Shown here piece by piece: positions 1 through 6,161 of a DNA stretch of 18,513 nucleotides (position 1 is its first letter; each line of letters begins with the position of its first letter). The notes under the pieces are model-generated. The model saw nothing but the letters and a program-made list of their open reading frames with translations, was not told the DNA's origin and searched no databases. The position numbers were made by a program, and so were the translations under genes. Origin of the DNA: Cyanobium gracile_A (lineage in GTDB: Bacteria > Cyanobacteriota > Cyanobacteriia > PCC-6307 > Cyanobiaceae); NCBI RefSeq assembly GCF_034931305.1, contig NZ_JAYGHY010000056.1, positions 1-18,513 of the forward strand. The letters run 5' to 3'.

Positions 1-63
1 CAAGCTGTTCCGGGCATCGATGGCCACGGCCTGAGCCAGGTTCGGCAGGCTGTGATTGGCCAT
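1..63 (-). CDS. Possible 5' end of an unidentified leftward gene (partial)
   Basis: Reading leftward from an ATG at 63-61 there is an open frame of 21 codons to the window edge, beginning MANHSLPNLAQAV. Eighteen of the 21 codons end in G or C, matching the composition of the real genes here, and the frame is better in this respect than either open rightward frame over the same bases (one ends at a TGA at 67-69, another at a TGA near 34). No Shine-Dalgarno is visible ahead of the ATG. If real, the gene is divergent from the lipid kinase gene, with 74 bases between the starts. I do not recognise the product from so short a piece; the alternative is the tail of a rightward gene. Confidence 0.4.
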   Translation of the reverse strand, partial: MANHSLPNLAQAVAIDARNSL

Positions 64-137
64 ACCTGAATCAAAGGGACCCAGCCACGGCGTCTTGCCC
101 TGGCCGCAACATGCGACACGCTCCTAGCCTGGCCCCG

Positions 138-1442
138 ATGGCCCACACCCTGGTGCTGCTGGCGAGCCCGTCGCGGGAAGCGGCGCTGCTCGACTGGCTT
201 GAGCGCCAGGCCCTGGCGGTCGCCGGGTTTCCGCTGCTCGCCACCGCCGAGCTGGCCGGGCGGCTCCGCAGCGATCCCCGCACCGCCCAGCTGCCGGTGA
301 TGGCCCTCGAGGCACTGGCCGAAGGAGGGGACATCCAGGTGGCCGCCCGTCTGCTGGCCGGGGAGGTAGCCGCGGTGATCGCCTTCCTCGATCCGGAAGC
401 ACCGGCGGGATCGCCGCCCGACAGCCGGTTGCTGATCCGCGCCTGTGATCTGGCCGCCGTGCCCCTGGCCCTCAACGCCGCCACCGCGGAGCTGGCCCTG
501 CGGGGCCTGGCCCATGGCCGCTCGGCCTACCTGCTGTTCAATCCCGTCGCCGGCCAGGGGGAGGCCAACGCCGATCTGGCCCTGATCCGTTCGATCCTCG
601 AGCCCCAGCTCCTGGTGACGGTGCTGCTCACCAGTGCCGGCACCGATCCGGGCGACCAGTGCCGGGAGCTGGTCGCGCTGCTCCAGGCCCGGCCGGCCGG
701 CGAGGTCGGCAACGTGATGATCGTGGCCTGCGGCGGCGACGGCACCGTCTCGGCGGTGGCAGGGGCGGTGGCCGGCACCGGCATTCCCCTCGGCGTGATT
801 CCCCGTGGCACGGCCAATGCCTTCGCCGCGGCGCTCGACATCCCCACCGACCTGGTGGCCGCCTGCGAGACGATCCTGGCCGGCCACACCCACGTGGTGG
901 ACGCCGCCCGCTGCAACGACGTGCCGATGACCCTGCTGGCCGGGGTCGGCTTCGAGGCCGGGATGGTGGATCGCGCCACCCGCGAGCTCAAAACGATGCT
1001 CGGCCCGCTCGCCTACGTGCTCGCCGGCGCCCAGCAGCTGGCGTCCCAGCAGCCGTTCCAGGCCCGGGTCGAGATCGACGGCACCGTCACCGAAATGCAG
1101 GCCGCCGCCATCACCGTGGCCAACGTGGCCCCCGCCACCTCCGTGCTGGCCCAGGGCTTCGGGCGGGTGATCCCCGACGACGGCCTGCTGGAGGTGACGA
1201 TCGCCTCGCCGAGCACCCGCCTGCAGGGCCTCAACGCCCTCGCCTCCCTTCTCACCTCGGCCGTGGTGCAGTCACCCAGCAACCACCCCGATCTTCTGTG
1301 TCTGCGGGCCAGCCACATCACGATCTCCACCGACCCTCCCCAGCGGCTGGTGATCGACGGCGAGATGCTCGAAGCCGACCCGGTGACCTTCACCTGCCTG
1401 CCCGGCGCCCTCTCCGTGTTCGCGCCGCTGCCCTCACCGTGA
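138..1442 (+). CDS. Methylglyoxal synthase-like / diacylglycerol kinase-family fusion protein
   Basis: A 434-residue two-domain protein. Residues about 1-125 follow the fold of methylglyoxal synthase: aspartates D65, D85 and D95 keep the spacing of the E. coli MgsA aspartates D71, D91 and D101. The MgsA histidines H19 and H98 are replaced (A9 and S92 by my alignment) and the phosphate-binding TTG segment is not recognisable, so this domain may be non-catalytic. Residues about 127-430 are a YegS/BmrU-like lipid kinase with NPVAGQG (135-141), the nucleotide-binding GGDGT (199-203) and a following PRGTANAFA segment. The likely role is ATP-dependent phosphorylation of diacylglycerol or a related lipid at the membrane. 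The ATG at 138 is chosen over one at 111 because homology begins there. The TGA overlaps the GTG start of the next gene, suggesting translational coupling. The kinase assignment is firm, the substrate is not. Confidence 0.9.
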   Translation: MAHTLVLLASPSREAALLDWLERQALAVAGFPLLATAELAGRLRSDPRTAQLPVMALEALAEGGDIQVAARLLAGEVAAVIAFLDPEAPAGSPPDSRLLIRACDLAAVPLALNAATAELALRGLAHGRSAYLLFNPVAGQGEANADLALIRSILEPQLLVTVLLTSAGTDPGDQCRELVALLQARPAGEVGNVMIVACGGDGTVSAVAGAVAGTGIPLGVIPRGTANAFAAALDIPTDLVAACETILAGHTHVVDAARCNDVPMTLLAGVGFEAGMVDRATRELKTMLGPLAYVLAGAQQLASQQPFQARVEIDGTVTEMQAAAITVANVAPATSVLAQGFGRVIPDDGLLEVTIASPSTRLQGLNALASLLTSAVVQSPSNHPDLLCLRASHITISTDPPQRLVIDGEMLEADPVTFTCLPGALSVFAPLPSP

Positions 1443-3004
1443 ACCTCGCCTCCGAGGCGGGCGTCGCCACCAAGATCCACCGCATGGCTGACCGGGTGCG
1501 CTGGGGTCATCCTGAACTGGCCCGCCGCGGCATCGATCCCTGCCGACTGGCGATCGAAGGGGATCCGGGGTCGCCCGAGGCCTTCTCCTTCCTCGTGCTG
1601 GGGGACAGCGGCACGGGGTTGCATCGCCGCGACAGCCCCCAGCGGCGGGTGGCGGAGCAGCTGCTCGCCCATGGCGCTGACGCCCGCTTCCTGCTCCACA
1701 CCGGCGACGTCGTCTACCAGGTGGGCTCCAGCGAGCAGTACCCGGACAACTTCATCCGCCCGTACCGCGAATGGATCGTGGGTGGTGAGGACTGGCGCCG
1801 GCTGCGCTACGACCAGCTGGTCTTTCGGGTGCCGTTCCTGCCGGTGCTCGGCAACCACGACTACTACGACCTGCCGCTGCCGCTGGGCCTGCTGGCCGGC
1901 CTGACCGCACCGCCACGGCGCCTGCTGCGGGCCTGGCTGGATCTGGATGTGGGCTGGCATGGTTCCTATGTGGGCCAGGCGTGGGCCCGCGCCTTCCTCG
2001 ATGGGCTTGGCGCCGTGCCCGAGGCCGACCTGGAGGACCACCTCGCCCGCACCCGCACCGCCACGGTCGACGGGGCCCGCTGCCTGCTGTACCGGCCCGG
2101 CCGATTCACCCGCCTGCCCCACCGCCACTACACCTTCCGCTGGGCTGGGGTCGATGTCTTCGCCCTCGATTCCAACACCTTCAACCACCCTTTGCCGGCC
2201 GGCGCCGACGACGGGGAGCTGCAACGGCGCCGCGAGCGACTCGACGCCGAACGTTCGGATCTGCTGCGCTCCCTCAGCCCCCTGACCAGTGACGAGGACG
2301 CCCGCGATGATCGGGCCACCCTGGCCGAGCAGATCGATGAACAGATCCGTGACATCGACAAGCAGCTCGCCAGCAGCGCCTCCGCCCGTGCCGGACGGAA
2401 ACCCCCGGTGGACGAAGCCCAGCTCGACTGGGTCGCCGACGCCCTGATCGCCTCCTGGCGCAACCCGGCGGTGCGGGGACGGATGCTGGTGCTGCATCAT
2501 CCGCCCTACGTCACCGAGGTCAGCAAGTGGGACCAGGGCCAGACCCTGGCGGTGCGCGCCCAGCTGCGACGGGTGCTGGATCGGGTGGCCGCCGCCCTCG
2601 GCGATCTGCCGGCCGGCCGGCCCCTGCTTGATCTGGCCTTCAGCGGCCATGCCCACTGCCTGGAGCTGCTCGACACCGGTGACACCGGCCACAGCGATGC
2701 CCATATCCCCTGGGCGATCTGCGGCGGCAGCGGCTACAGCCTGCGCCGCCAGCGGCCGGAGGGGCCCGAGCTGCTGGAGGGTCCACCCGGTGCCCAGCGT
2801 GTCGTGGCCCGCTCCCGCCTCTTCCTCGGCCGCAGTGGCCGGGGTGCCGCCTTGCGCCGCGCCTACTCCGCCCTGCGGGTGGAGGTGGCGGCCGGCACCC
2901 CCCTGCAGTTCACGCTCACCCCGCTGGTGGCCGAGAAAGCCGAAGGCCGCTGGCGTCACGAGGCCTTCGATCCGATCCTGCTGCCATCGACAGGGCCGGG
3001 CTAG
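1439..3004 (+). CDS. Calcineurin-like metallophosphoesterase
   Basis: A 521-residue protein with the metal-ligand blocks of the metallophosphoesterase superfamily in order: GDSG (D56; D-x-G rather than the commoner D-x-H), GDVVY (D90), GNHD (N139, H140), HHPP (H353) and GHAH (H404, H406). The D-x-G form recalls purple acid phosphatases. Residues about 259-311 are a charged, Leu-rich stretch (LQRRRERL...LAEQIDEQI) likely to form a coiled-coil insert between the third and fourth blocks. No signal peptide or membrane segment is obvious, so it is probably cytoplasmic; the substrate is unknown. The start is placed at GTG 1439, which overlaps the upstream TGA (GTGA) and suggests coupling to the lipid kinase; an in-frame ATG at 1484 would give 506 residues. 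Its TAG overlaps the stop of the convergent acetyltransferase. Confidence 0.9.
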   Translation: MNLASEAGVATKIHRMADRVRWGHPELARRGIDPCRLAIEGDPGSPEAFSFLVLGDSGTGLHRRDSPQRRVAEQLLAHGADARFLLHTGDVVYQVGSSEQYPDNFIRPYREWIVGGEDWRRLRYDQLVFRVPFLPVLGNHDYYDLPLPLGLLAGLTAPPRRLLRAWLDLDVGWHGSYVGQAWARAFLDGLGAVPEADLEDHLARTRTATVDGARCLLYRPGRFTRLPHRHYTFRWAGVDVFALDSNTFNHPLPAGADDGELQRRRERLDAERSDLLRSLSPLTSDEDARDDRATLAEQIDEQIRDIDKQLASSASARAGRKPPVDEAQLDWVADALIASWRNPAVRGRMLVLHHPPYVTEVSKWDQGQTLAVRAQLRRVLDRVAAALGDLPAGRPLLDLAFSGHAHCLELLDTGDTGHSDAHIPWAICGGSGYSLRRQRPEGPELLEGPPGAQRVVARSRLFLGRSGRGAALRRAYSALRVEVAAGTPLQFTLTPLVAEKAEGRWRHEAFDPILLPSTGPG

Positions 3005-3558
3005 CCGTGGGTTCCTTGAGGGTGGGGCAGCTCCAGCGCCATCACGATCGATTCACCCGCCACCCGGTTCGTCATCCGGGACACCTCCTGGAAGCCCAGC
3101 CGCCCGTAGAAGCGCCGCGCCGGGTTCTCCGCTCGCACCGACAGCCTGATCCGGCGGTAGGTCGGTGCGGCCAGGACGACCAGCGCCTGCAGCAGGCGGG
3201 TGCCCACCCCCCGGCCCCGGGCCTCGGGATCAACGCCGGCGGCCAGCTCCGGAACCGACGGCTCCGCCACCCTCCCCGGGGTGGCCTCGGGGCTGAGGCG
3301 CAGCCAGGCCGCCCCGATGGCACGGCCCCCGGCCTCCCGGGCGATGACGCCCAGATCACCGGCCTGGCTCCCCCAGCCATCCACATAGGCGCAGAGGCAG
3401 GGATCGGCCTGGGCCATCGCCACCTGGTCGGGCCCTCCATCGCCCATGGAAGCGGCGTAGGTGAGCATCAGCCAGAGGGTGGCTTCGTCGTCCGCCGTGG
3501 CTGGTGAGATGCGCACCGACGGCAGGTGGGGGGCCGGCGTATCGGGGCGACTGGCCAT
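3001..3558 (-). CDS. GNAT family N-acetyltransferase
   Basis: A 185-residue GCN5-related acetyltransferase. The acetyl-CoA pyrophosphate-binding motif is RGRGVG (residues 114-119) within VDPEARGRGVGTRLL, and the C-terminal part has the usual ENPARRFYGRLGF segment (about 144-156) that packs against CoA. Such enzymes move acetyl from acetyl-CoA to a small molecule or protein amine; the acceptor cannot be read from sequence. The ATG at 3558-3556 directly follows the TGA of the upstream nitroreductase (3561-3559), so the two should be co-transcribed and perhaps coupled. The stop is TAG at 3003-3001, sharing the palindrome CTAG with the metallophosphoesterase stop on the other strand, so the convergent genes have no spacer. 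Confidence 0.9.
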   Translation of the reverse strand: MASRPDTPAPHLPSVRISPATADDEATLWLMLTYAASMGDGGPDQVAMAQADPCLCAYVDGWGSQAGDLGVIAREAGGRAIGAAWLRLSPEATPGRVAEPSVPELAAGVDPEARGRGVGTRLLQALVVLAAPTYRRIRLSVRAENPARRFYGRLGFQEVSRMTNRVAGESIVMALELPHPQGTHG

Positions 3559-4206
3559 TCAGCGGTGTTCGATCACCGCCTCGAGCGGGTAGCGGACCTT
3601 GGCCAGGTCGGCGTACTTGTCGGCCGGATCGCGATAGCCGGCCGCGCACACCACGGCACTGCGGTAGGGACTCCCCTCCAGGCCCAGCAGGCGGTCGTAG
3701 TCGGGTGGCGAGAAGCCTTCGATCGGGCAGGTGTCCACCTCCAGCAGGGCGGCGGCGGTCATGAAGTTGCCCAGGGCGATGTACACCTGGTTGCCTGCCC
3801 AGCTGGAGATGGCGGCGCTGCGGGGGCCGTCGACCAGATCCTTCTGCATCAGCTGCCGGTAGCCCTCGAGCTGCTCCACCGGCACGCCGCGGGCGGCGCT
3901 CGTGGCCTCCGTCAGGCGCGTCAGATCAGCCAGCTCGATCGTTCGCCGCGCCAGGAACACCACCAGGTGGGAGGCCTCGGTGATCTGGGACTGGTTCCAG
4001 GAATGGGGCCGCAGTTCGGCGCGCAGGGCCGGATCCTCGATCACCAGGAACCTCCAGGGCTGCAGGCCGTAGGAGGAGGGGGTGAGCACCAGTGCCTGCT
4101 CCAGCGCCTTCCACGTGTCGGCAGGGACTTTGCGGCCCGGGTCGAACTGCTTGGTGGCGTAGCGCCAGCGCAGGGCTTCAAGCAGCTCGGAGGAGCTCAG
4201 GGTCAT
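3559..4206 (-). CDS. NAD(P)H-dependent nitroreductase family oxidoreductase
   Basis: A 215-residue FMN-dependent enzyme of the nitroreductase superfamily, the usual length for NfsB/DrgA-like proteins. Family marks are RYATKQF (15-21, FMN phosphate binding), TPSSYGLQPWRF (42-53), the WAGNQVYIALGNFM helix (136-149) and the C-terminal AGYRDPADKYA (189-199). Family members reduce quinones, nitro compounds or other acceptors with NAD(P)H; cyanobacterial DrgA is a close type, but orthology is not shown. The ATG at 4206 is chosen because homology starts at MTLSSSELLEALRWRYATK; the frame stays open far upstream but that part is antisense to the methyltransferase. It leads the pair with the acetyltransferase, which begins at its stop codon, and faces the methyltransferase gene across 144 bases. 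Confidence 0.92.
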   Translation of the reverse strand: MTLSSSELLEALRWRYATKQFDPGRKVPADTWKALEQALVLTPSSYGLQPWRFLVIEDPALRAELRPHSWNQSQITEASHLVVFLARRTIELADLTRLTEATSAARGVPVEQLEGYRQLMQKDLVDGPRSAAISSWAGNQVYIALGNFMTAAALLEVDTCPIEGFSPPDYDRLLGLEGSPYRSAVVCAAGYRDPADKYADLAKVRYPLEAVIEHR

Positions 4207-4258
4207 GGCTGGGGGGCGCGGTGACAGGTGATCTCGCCCGGAACTTAAGGGTTCAGCG

Positions 4259-4307
4259 CACGGGGTGTCTGTGTCTATGCAACGGTCATCGACCGTGACA
4301 ACCCGTG
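4259..4307. promoter_or_regulatory. Nested inverted repeats in the nitroreductase/methyltransferase divergent region
   Basis: The 144-base gap between the divergent starts contains ACGGTC-ATC-GACCGT (4282-4296), a perfect 6-bp inverted repeat with a 3-base centre, nested inside a second pair CACGGG (4259-4264) and CCCGTG (4302-4307). A TATGCA resembling a -10 box lies at 4276-4281, just beside the inner repeat. Symmetry in a shared divergent control region is what a dimeric repressor site looks like. No regulator gene is adjacent, so this is a candidate operator only. Confidence 0.3.
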
Positions 4308-4350
4308 GTGCAGGGGCAGGTGTAGACCGGCAACGCCCCGCCCCGCTTCG

Positions 4351-5370
4351 ATGGACCCCAGCGCGGATCTCAGCGGCCAGTTCCTCCAGCTCGCCTGCGG
4401 CAACTGGGTCACCCAGATGCTGAACGTGGCCGCCGAACTGGCCATTGCCGACCATCTGGCGGCCGCCGGCCCCGCGGGACTGACGGCCGAGGAGCTCGCC
4501 GGCCGCTGCGACGCCGACGGCGAGGCCCTGTTCCGGCTGCTGCGGGGCCTGGCCAGCCTGGGGCTGTTCGCCGAGAGCGAGAGCCAGCCGCGCCGCTTCG
4601 TGCTCACGCCTCTGGCCGAACTGCTCCGCAGCGACCACCCCGGCTCCCTGCGCCAGTTCGCGCGCATGCTCGGCGGCGAGCATTACGACGCCTGGGCCGA
4701 CCTGCTCCACGGCGTCCGCAGCGGCGAGAGTGCCTTCCGCCACCACTTCGGCGAACCCGTCTTCGACTGGTACGGCCACAACCCCGAGCGCGGCACCATC
4801 TTCGACGGGGCCATGACCGACTTCTCCCGCGTCGAGACCGAGGGCCTGCTGGCGACCTGGGACTTCAGCGGCGTGCAGCACCTCATCGACGTGGGCGGCG
4901 GCCGTGGCGGACTACTGCAGACGGTGCTGCGCCGCCACGGCCACCTGCGCGGCACCCTCTTCGATCAGCCGGCGGTGGTGGCGCCGGTGGCGGTGCCACC
5001 CGAGCTGGAGGGGCGCTTCGTGGTGGCGGCCGGTGATTTCTTTGCCACCGTGCCGGCCGACGGCGATGCCTACCTGCTCAAGCACATCCTCCACGACTGG
5101 GGCGATGAGGCCTGTCTGACGATCCTCGGCCACATCCGCGCCGGCCTGGCCCCCGGCGGGCGGGTGCTGATCCTTGAGCAGCTGATCCCCCCGGGCAACG
5201 ATCCGGCCCCGGGCAAGCTGCTCGATCTCAACATGCTCGTGATGACCGAAGGCGGCCGCGAGCGCACCCCCGCCGCCTACGAACAGCTGCTGGAGCGCGC
5301 CGGCCTGCGGCTGGCGGGGATCCACCCGACCCCGTCGCCCGTCGCGGTGGTGGAGGCGATGGCGGCCTGA
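4351..5370 (+). CDS. SAM-dependent O-methyltransferase, COMT-like (methyltransferase family 2)
   Basis: A 339-residue class I methyltransferase of the plant COMT / bacterial polyketide O-methyltransferase type. Residues about 10-100 form the N-terminal winged-helix dimerisation domain. The SAM-binding loop is LIDVGGGRGG (178-187). GDFF follows about 70 residues later, and LKHILHDWGDE (about 243-253) carries the catalytic base H248. The length is normal for the family. These enzymes methylate hydroxyls of phenolic or polyketide-like substrates; the substrate here is unknown, and no biosynthetic cluster surrounds it, so it may act on a housekeeping or xenobiotic compound. It is divergent from the nitroreductase gene, with a symmetric candidate operator between them, and converges on a small membrane-protein gene 15 bases beyond its stop. 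Confidence 0.92.
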   Translation: MDPSADLSGQFLQLACGNWVTQMLNVAAELAIADHLAAAGPAGLTAEELAGRCDADGEALFRLLRGLASLGLFAESESQPRRFVLTPLAELLRSDHPGSLRQFARMLGGEHYDAWADLLHGVRSGESAFRHHFGEPVFDWYGHNPERGTIFDGAMTDFSRVETEGLLATWDFSGVQHLIDVGGGRGGLLQTVLRRHGHLRGTLFDQPAVVAPVAVPPELEGRFVVAAGDFFATVPADGDAYLLKHILHDWGDEACLTILGHIRAGLAPGGRVLILEQLIPPGNDPAPGKLLDLNMLVMTEGGRERTPAAYEQLLERAGLRLAGIHPTPSPVAVVEAMAA

Positions 5371-5382
5371 GCGCCGGCCGCC
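5361..5382. terminator. GC hairpin at a convergent gene junction
   Basis: GGCGGCC (5361-5367) and GGCCGCC (5376-5382) form a perfect 7-bp all-GC stem with an 8-base loop that contains the methyltransferase stop codon. It fills most of the gap to the stop of the convergent small gene. There is no T-tract on either strand, so intrinsic termination is not assured; it may instead protect 3' ends. Confidence 0.35.
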
Positions 5383-5385
5383 GCT

Positions 5386-5580
5386 TCACACCAGCAGCCC
5401 CATCACCAGGGCAAGAAGCGCTCCGATCGGTCCGAAGAAGAAAAAGCTGGTCATCGCCGCGGCCAGCTCGCGGTCGTGGCGGGTGTAGAGCTGCAGCACC
5501 AGCACATAGCTGATGGCGGTGCTGAGAACGAAGCCCGCCAGGCCGAACAGCAGCCCACGCCCCAGCCGTTTCCAGGTCAT
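5386..5580 (-). CDS. Small two-helix membrane protein, function unknown
   Basis: A 64-residue protein, MTWKRLGRGL at the N-terminus, with two predicted membrane helices: about residues 9-31 (LLFGLAGFVLSTAISYVLVL) and 43-63 (MTSFFFFGPIGALLALVMGL), joined by a short charged loop (YTRHDRELAA). The positive N-terminus suggests both ends lie in the cytoplasm. I do not recognise a family. Support for a real gene: it occupies an otherwise empty interval, has a coherent hydrophobic pattern and GC3-biased codons, and is bounded by a convergent methyltransferase and divergent moaB. The ATG at 5580 is preferred; an in-frame GTG at 5592 would add MCLD, and no clear Shine-Dalgarno separates the choices. 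Confidence 0.65.
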   Translation of the reverse strand: MTWKRLGRGLLFGLAGFVLSTAISYVLVLQLYTRHDRELAAAMTSFFFFGPIGALLALVMGLLV

Positions 5581-5587
5581 GTCCAGA

Positions 5588-5610
5588 CACACTGCTGCGC
5601 CTGGAGTGTG
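5588..5610. promoter_or_regulatory. Inverted repeat between the small membrane gene and moaB
   Basis: CACACT (5588-5593) and AGTGTG (5605-5610) form a perfect inverted repeat with an 11-base centre, about 50 bases ahead of the moaB start and just upstream of the divergent small gene. The spacing puts the half-sites roughly 1.5 helical turns apart, compatible with a dimeric regulator, but a 6-bp repeat in an 80-base gap can arise by chance. Confidence 0.2.
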
Positions 5611-5660
5611 CCAGAGGCCTGCCTCGCCCTAGCGTCAGGGCCTGCCGAGCCCCAGATTCC

Positions 5661-6161
5661 GTGAGCCTCTCCATCGCCCTGCTCACGGTCTCCGACAGCC
5701 GCAGCCTCGCCGACGACCCCTCGGGCGATGCCCTGCAGCAACGGCTGGAGGCAGCCGGCCACCGGCTGACTGAGCGCACCCTGGTGCCCGACGACCGCTA
5801 TCGCATCCGGGCTGAGCTGAGCCGCTGGATCGCCGATCCCGCCGTGCAGGTGGTGATCAGCTCCGGCGGCACCGGCCTCACCGGCCGCGACGGCACCCCC
5901 GAGGCGGTGGCGCCCCTGCTCGACAAGACCATCGAGGGCTTCGGCGAGCTGTTCCGGGTGCTGTCTTTTGAGACGATCGGCACCAGCACCCTGCAGAGCC
6001 GCGCCCTGGCCGGGGTGGCCAACGGCACGGTGGTGTTCGTGTTGCCCGGCTCCCTCGATGCGGTCAGCACCGCCTGGGACCGACTGATCCGCGCCCAGCT
6101 CGACGCCAGCACCCGTCCCTGCAACCTGGTGCAGCTGCTGCCGCGGCTCACGGAAACCTGA
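5661..6161 (+). CDS. moaB: Molybdenum cofactor biosynthesis protein MoaB family
   Basis: A 166-residue protein matching the whole length of the MoaB/Mog/MogA family. The molybdopterin-binding signature is SSGGTGLTGRD (67-77) followed by TPEAVAPLLD, and the C-terminal LPGS (128-131) is also present. Mog-type members adenylylate molybdopterin before metal insertion, while E. coli MoaB itself appears dispensable or inactive; which role applies here is uncertain, since the name follows family similarity only. It is a soluble cytoplasmic enzyme. The start is GTG at 5661, from which homology (SLSIALLTVSDSR) begins at once; no strong Shine-Dalgarno is visible. Its TGA shares one base with the ATG of the channel gene (TGATG), so the two should be translated together, though no functional link is known. 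No other Moco genes lie in the window. Confidence 0.92.
   Translation: MSLSIALLTVSDSRSLADDPSGDALQQRLEAAGHRLTERTLVPDDRYRIRAELSRWIADPAVQVVISSGGTGLTGRDGTPEAVAPLLDKTIEGFGELFRVLSFETIGTSTLQSRALAGVANGTVVFVLPGSLDAVSTAWDRLIRAQLDASTRPCNLVQLLPRLTET

Noticed and set aside
659..1438. Upstream extension of the metallophosphoesterase frame
   Set aside because: It overlaps the kinase coding sequence and gives Arg/Gly/Pro-rich nonsense; homology begins after 1439.
1013..2959. Long leftward open frame (648 codons) antisense to the kinase and metallophosphoesterase genes
   Set aside because: It is rich in Gln/Gly/His low-complexity translation typical of a GC-rich shadow frame, while the opposite strand carries all metallophosphoesterase motifs in order.
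4207..4881. Upstream extension of the nitroreductase frame
   Set aside because: It is antisense to the methyltransferase; the nitroreductase fold starts at the ATG at 4206.
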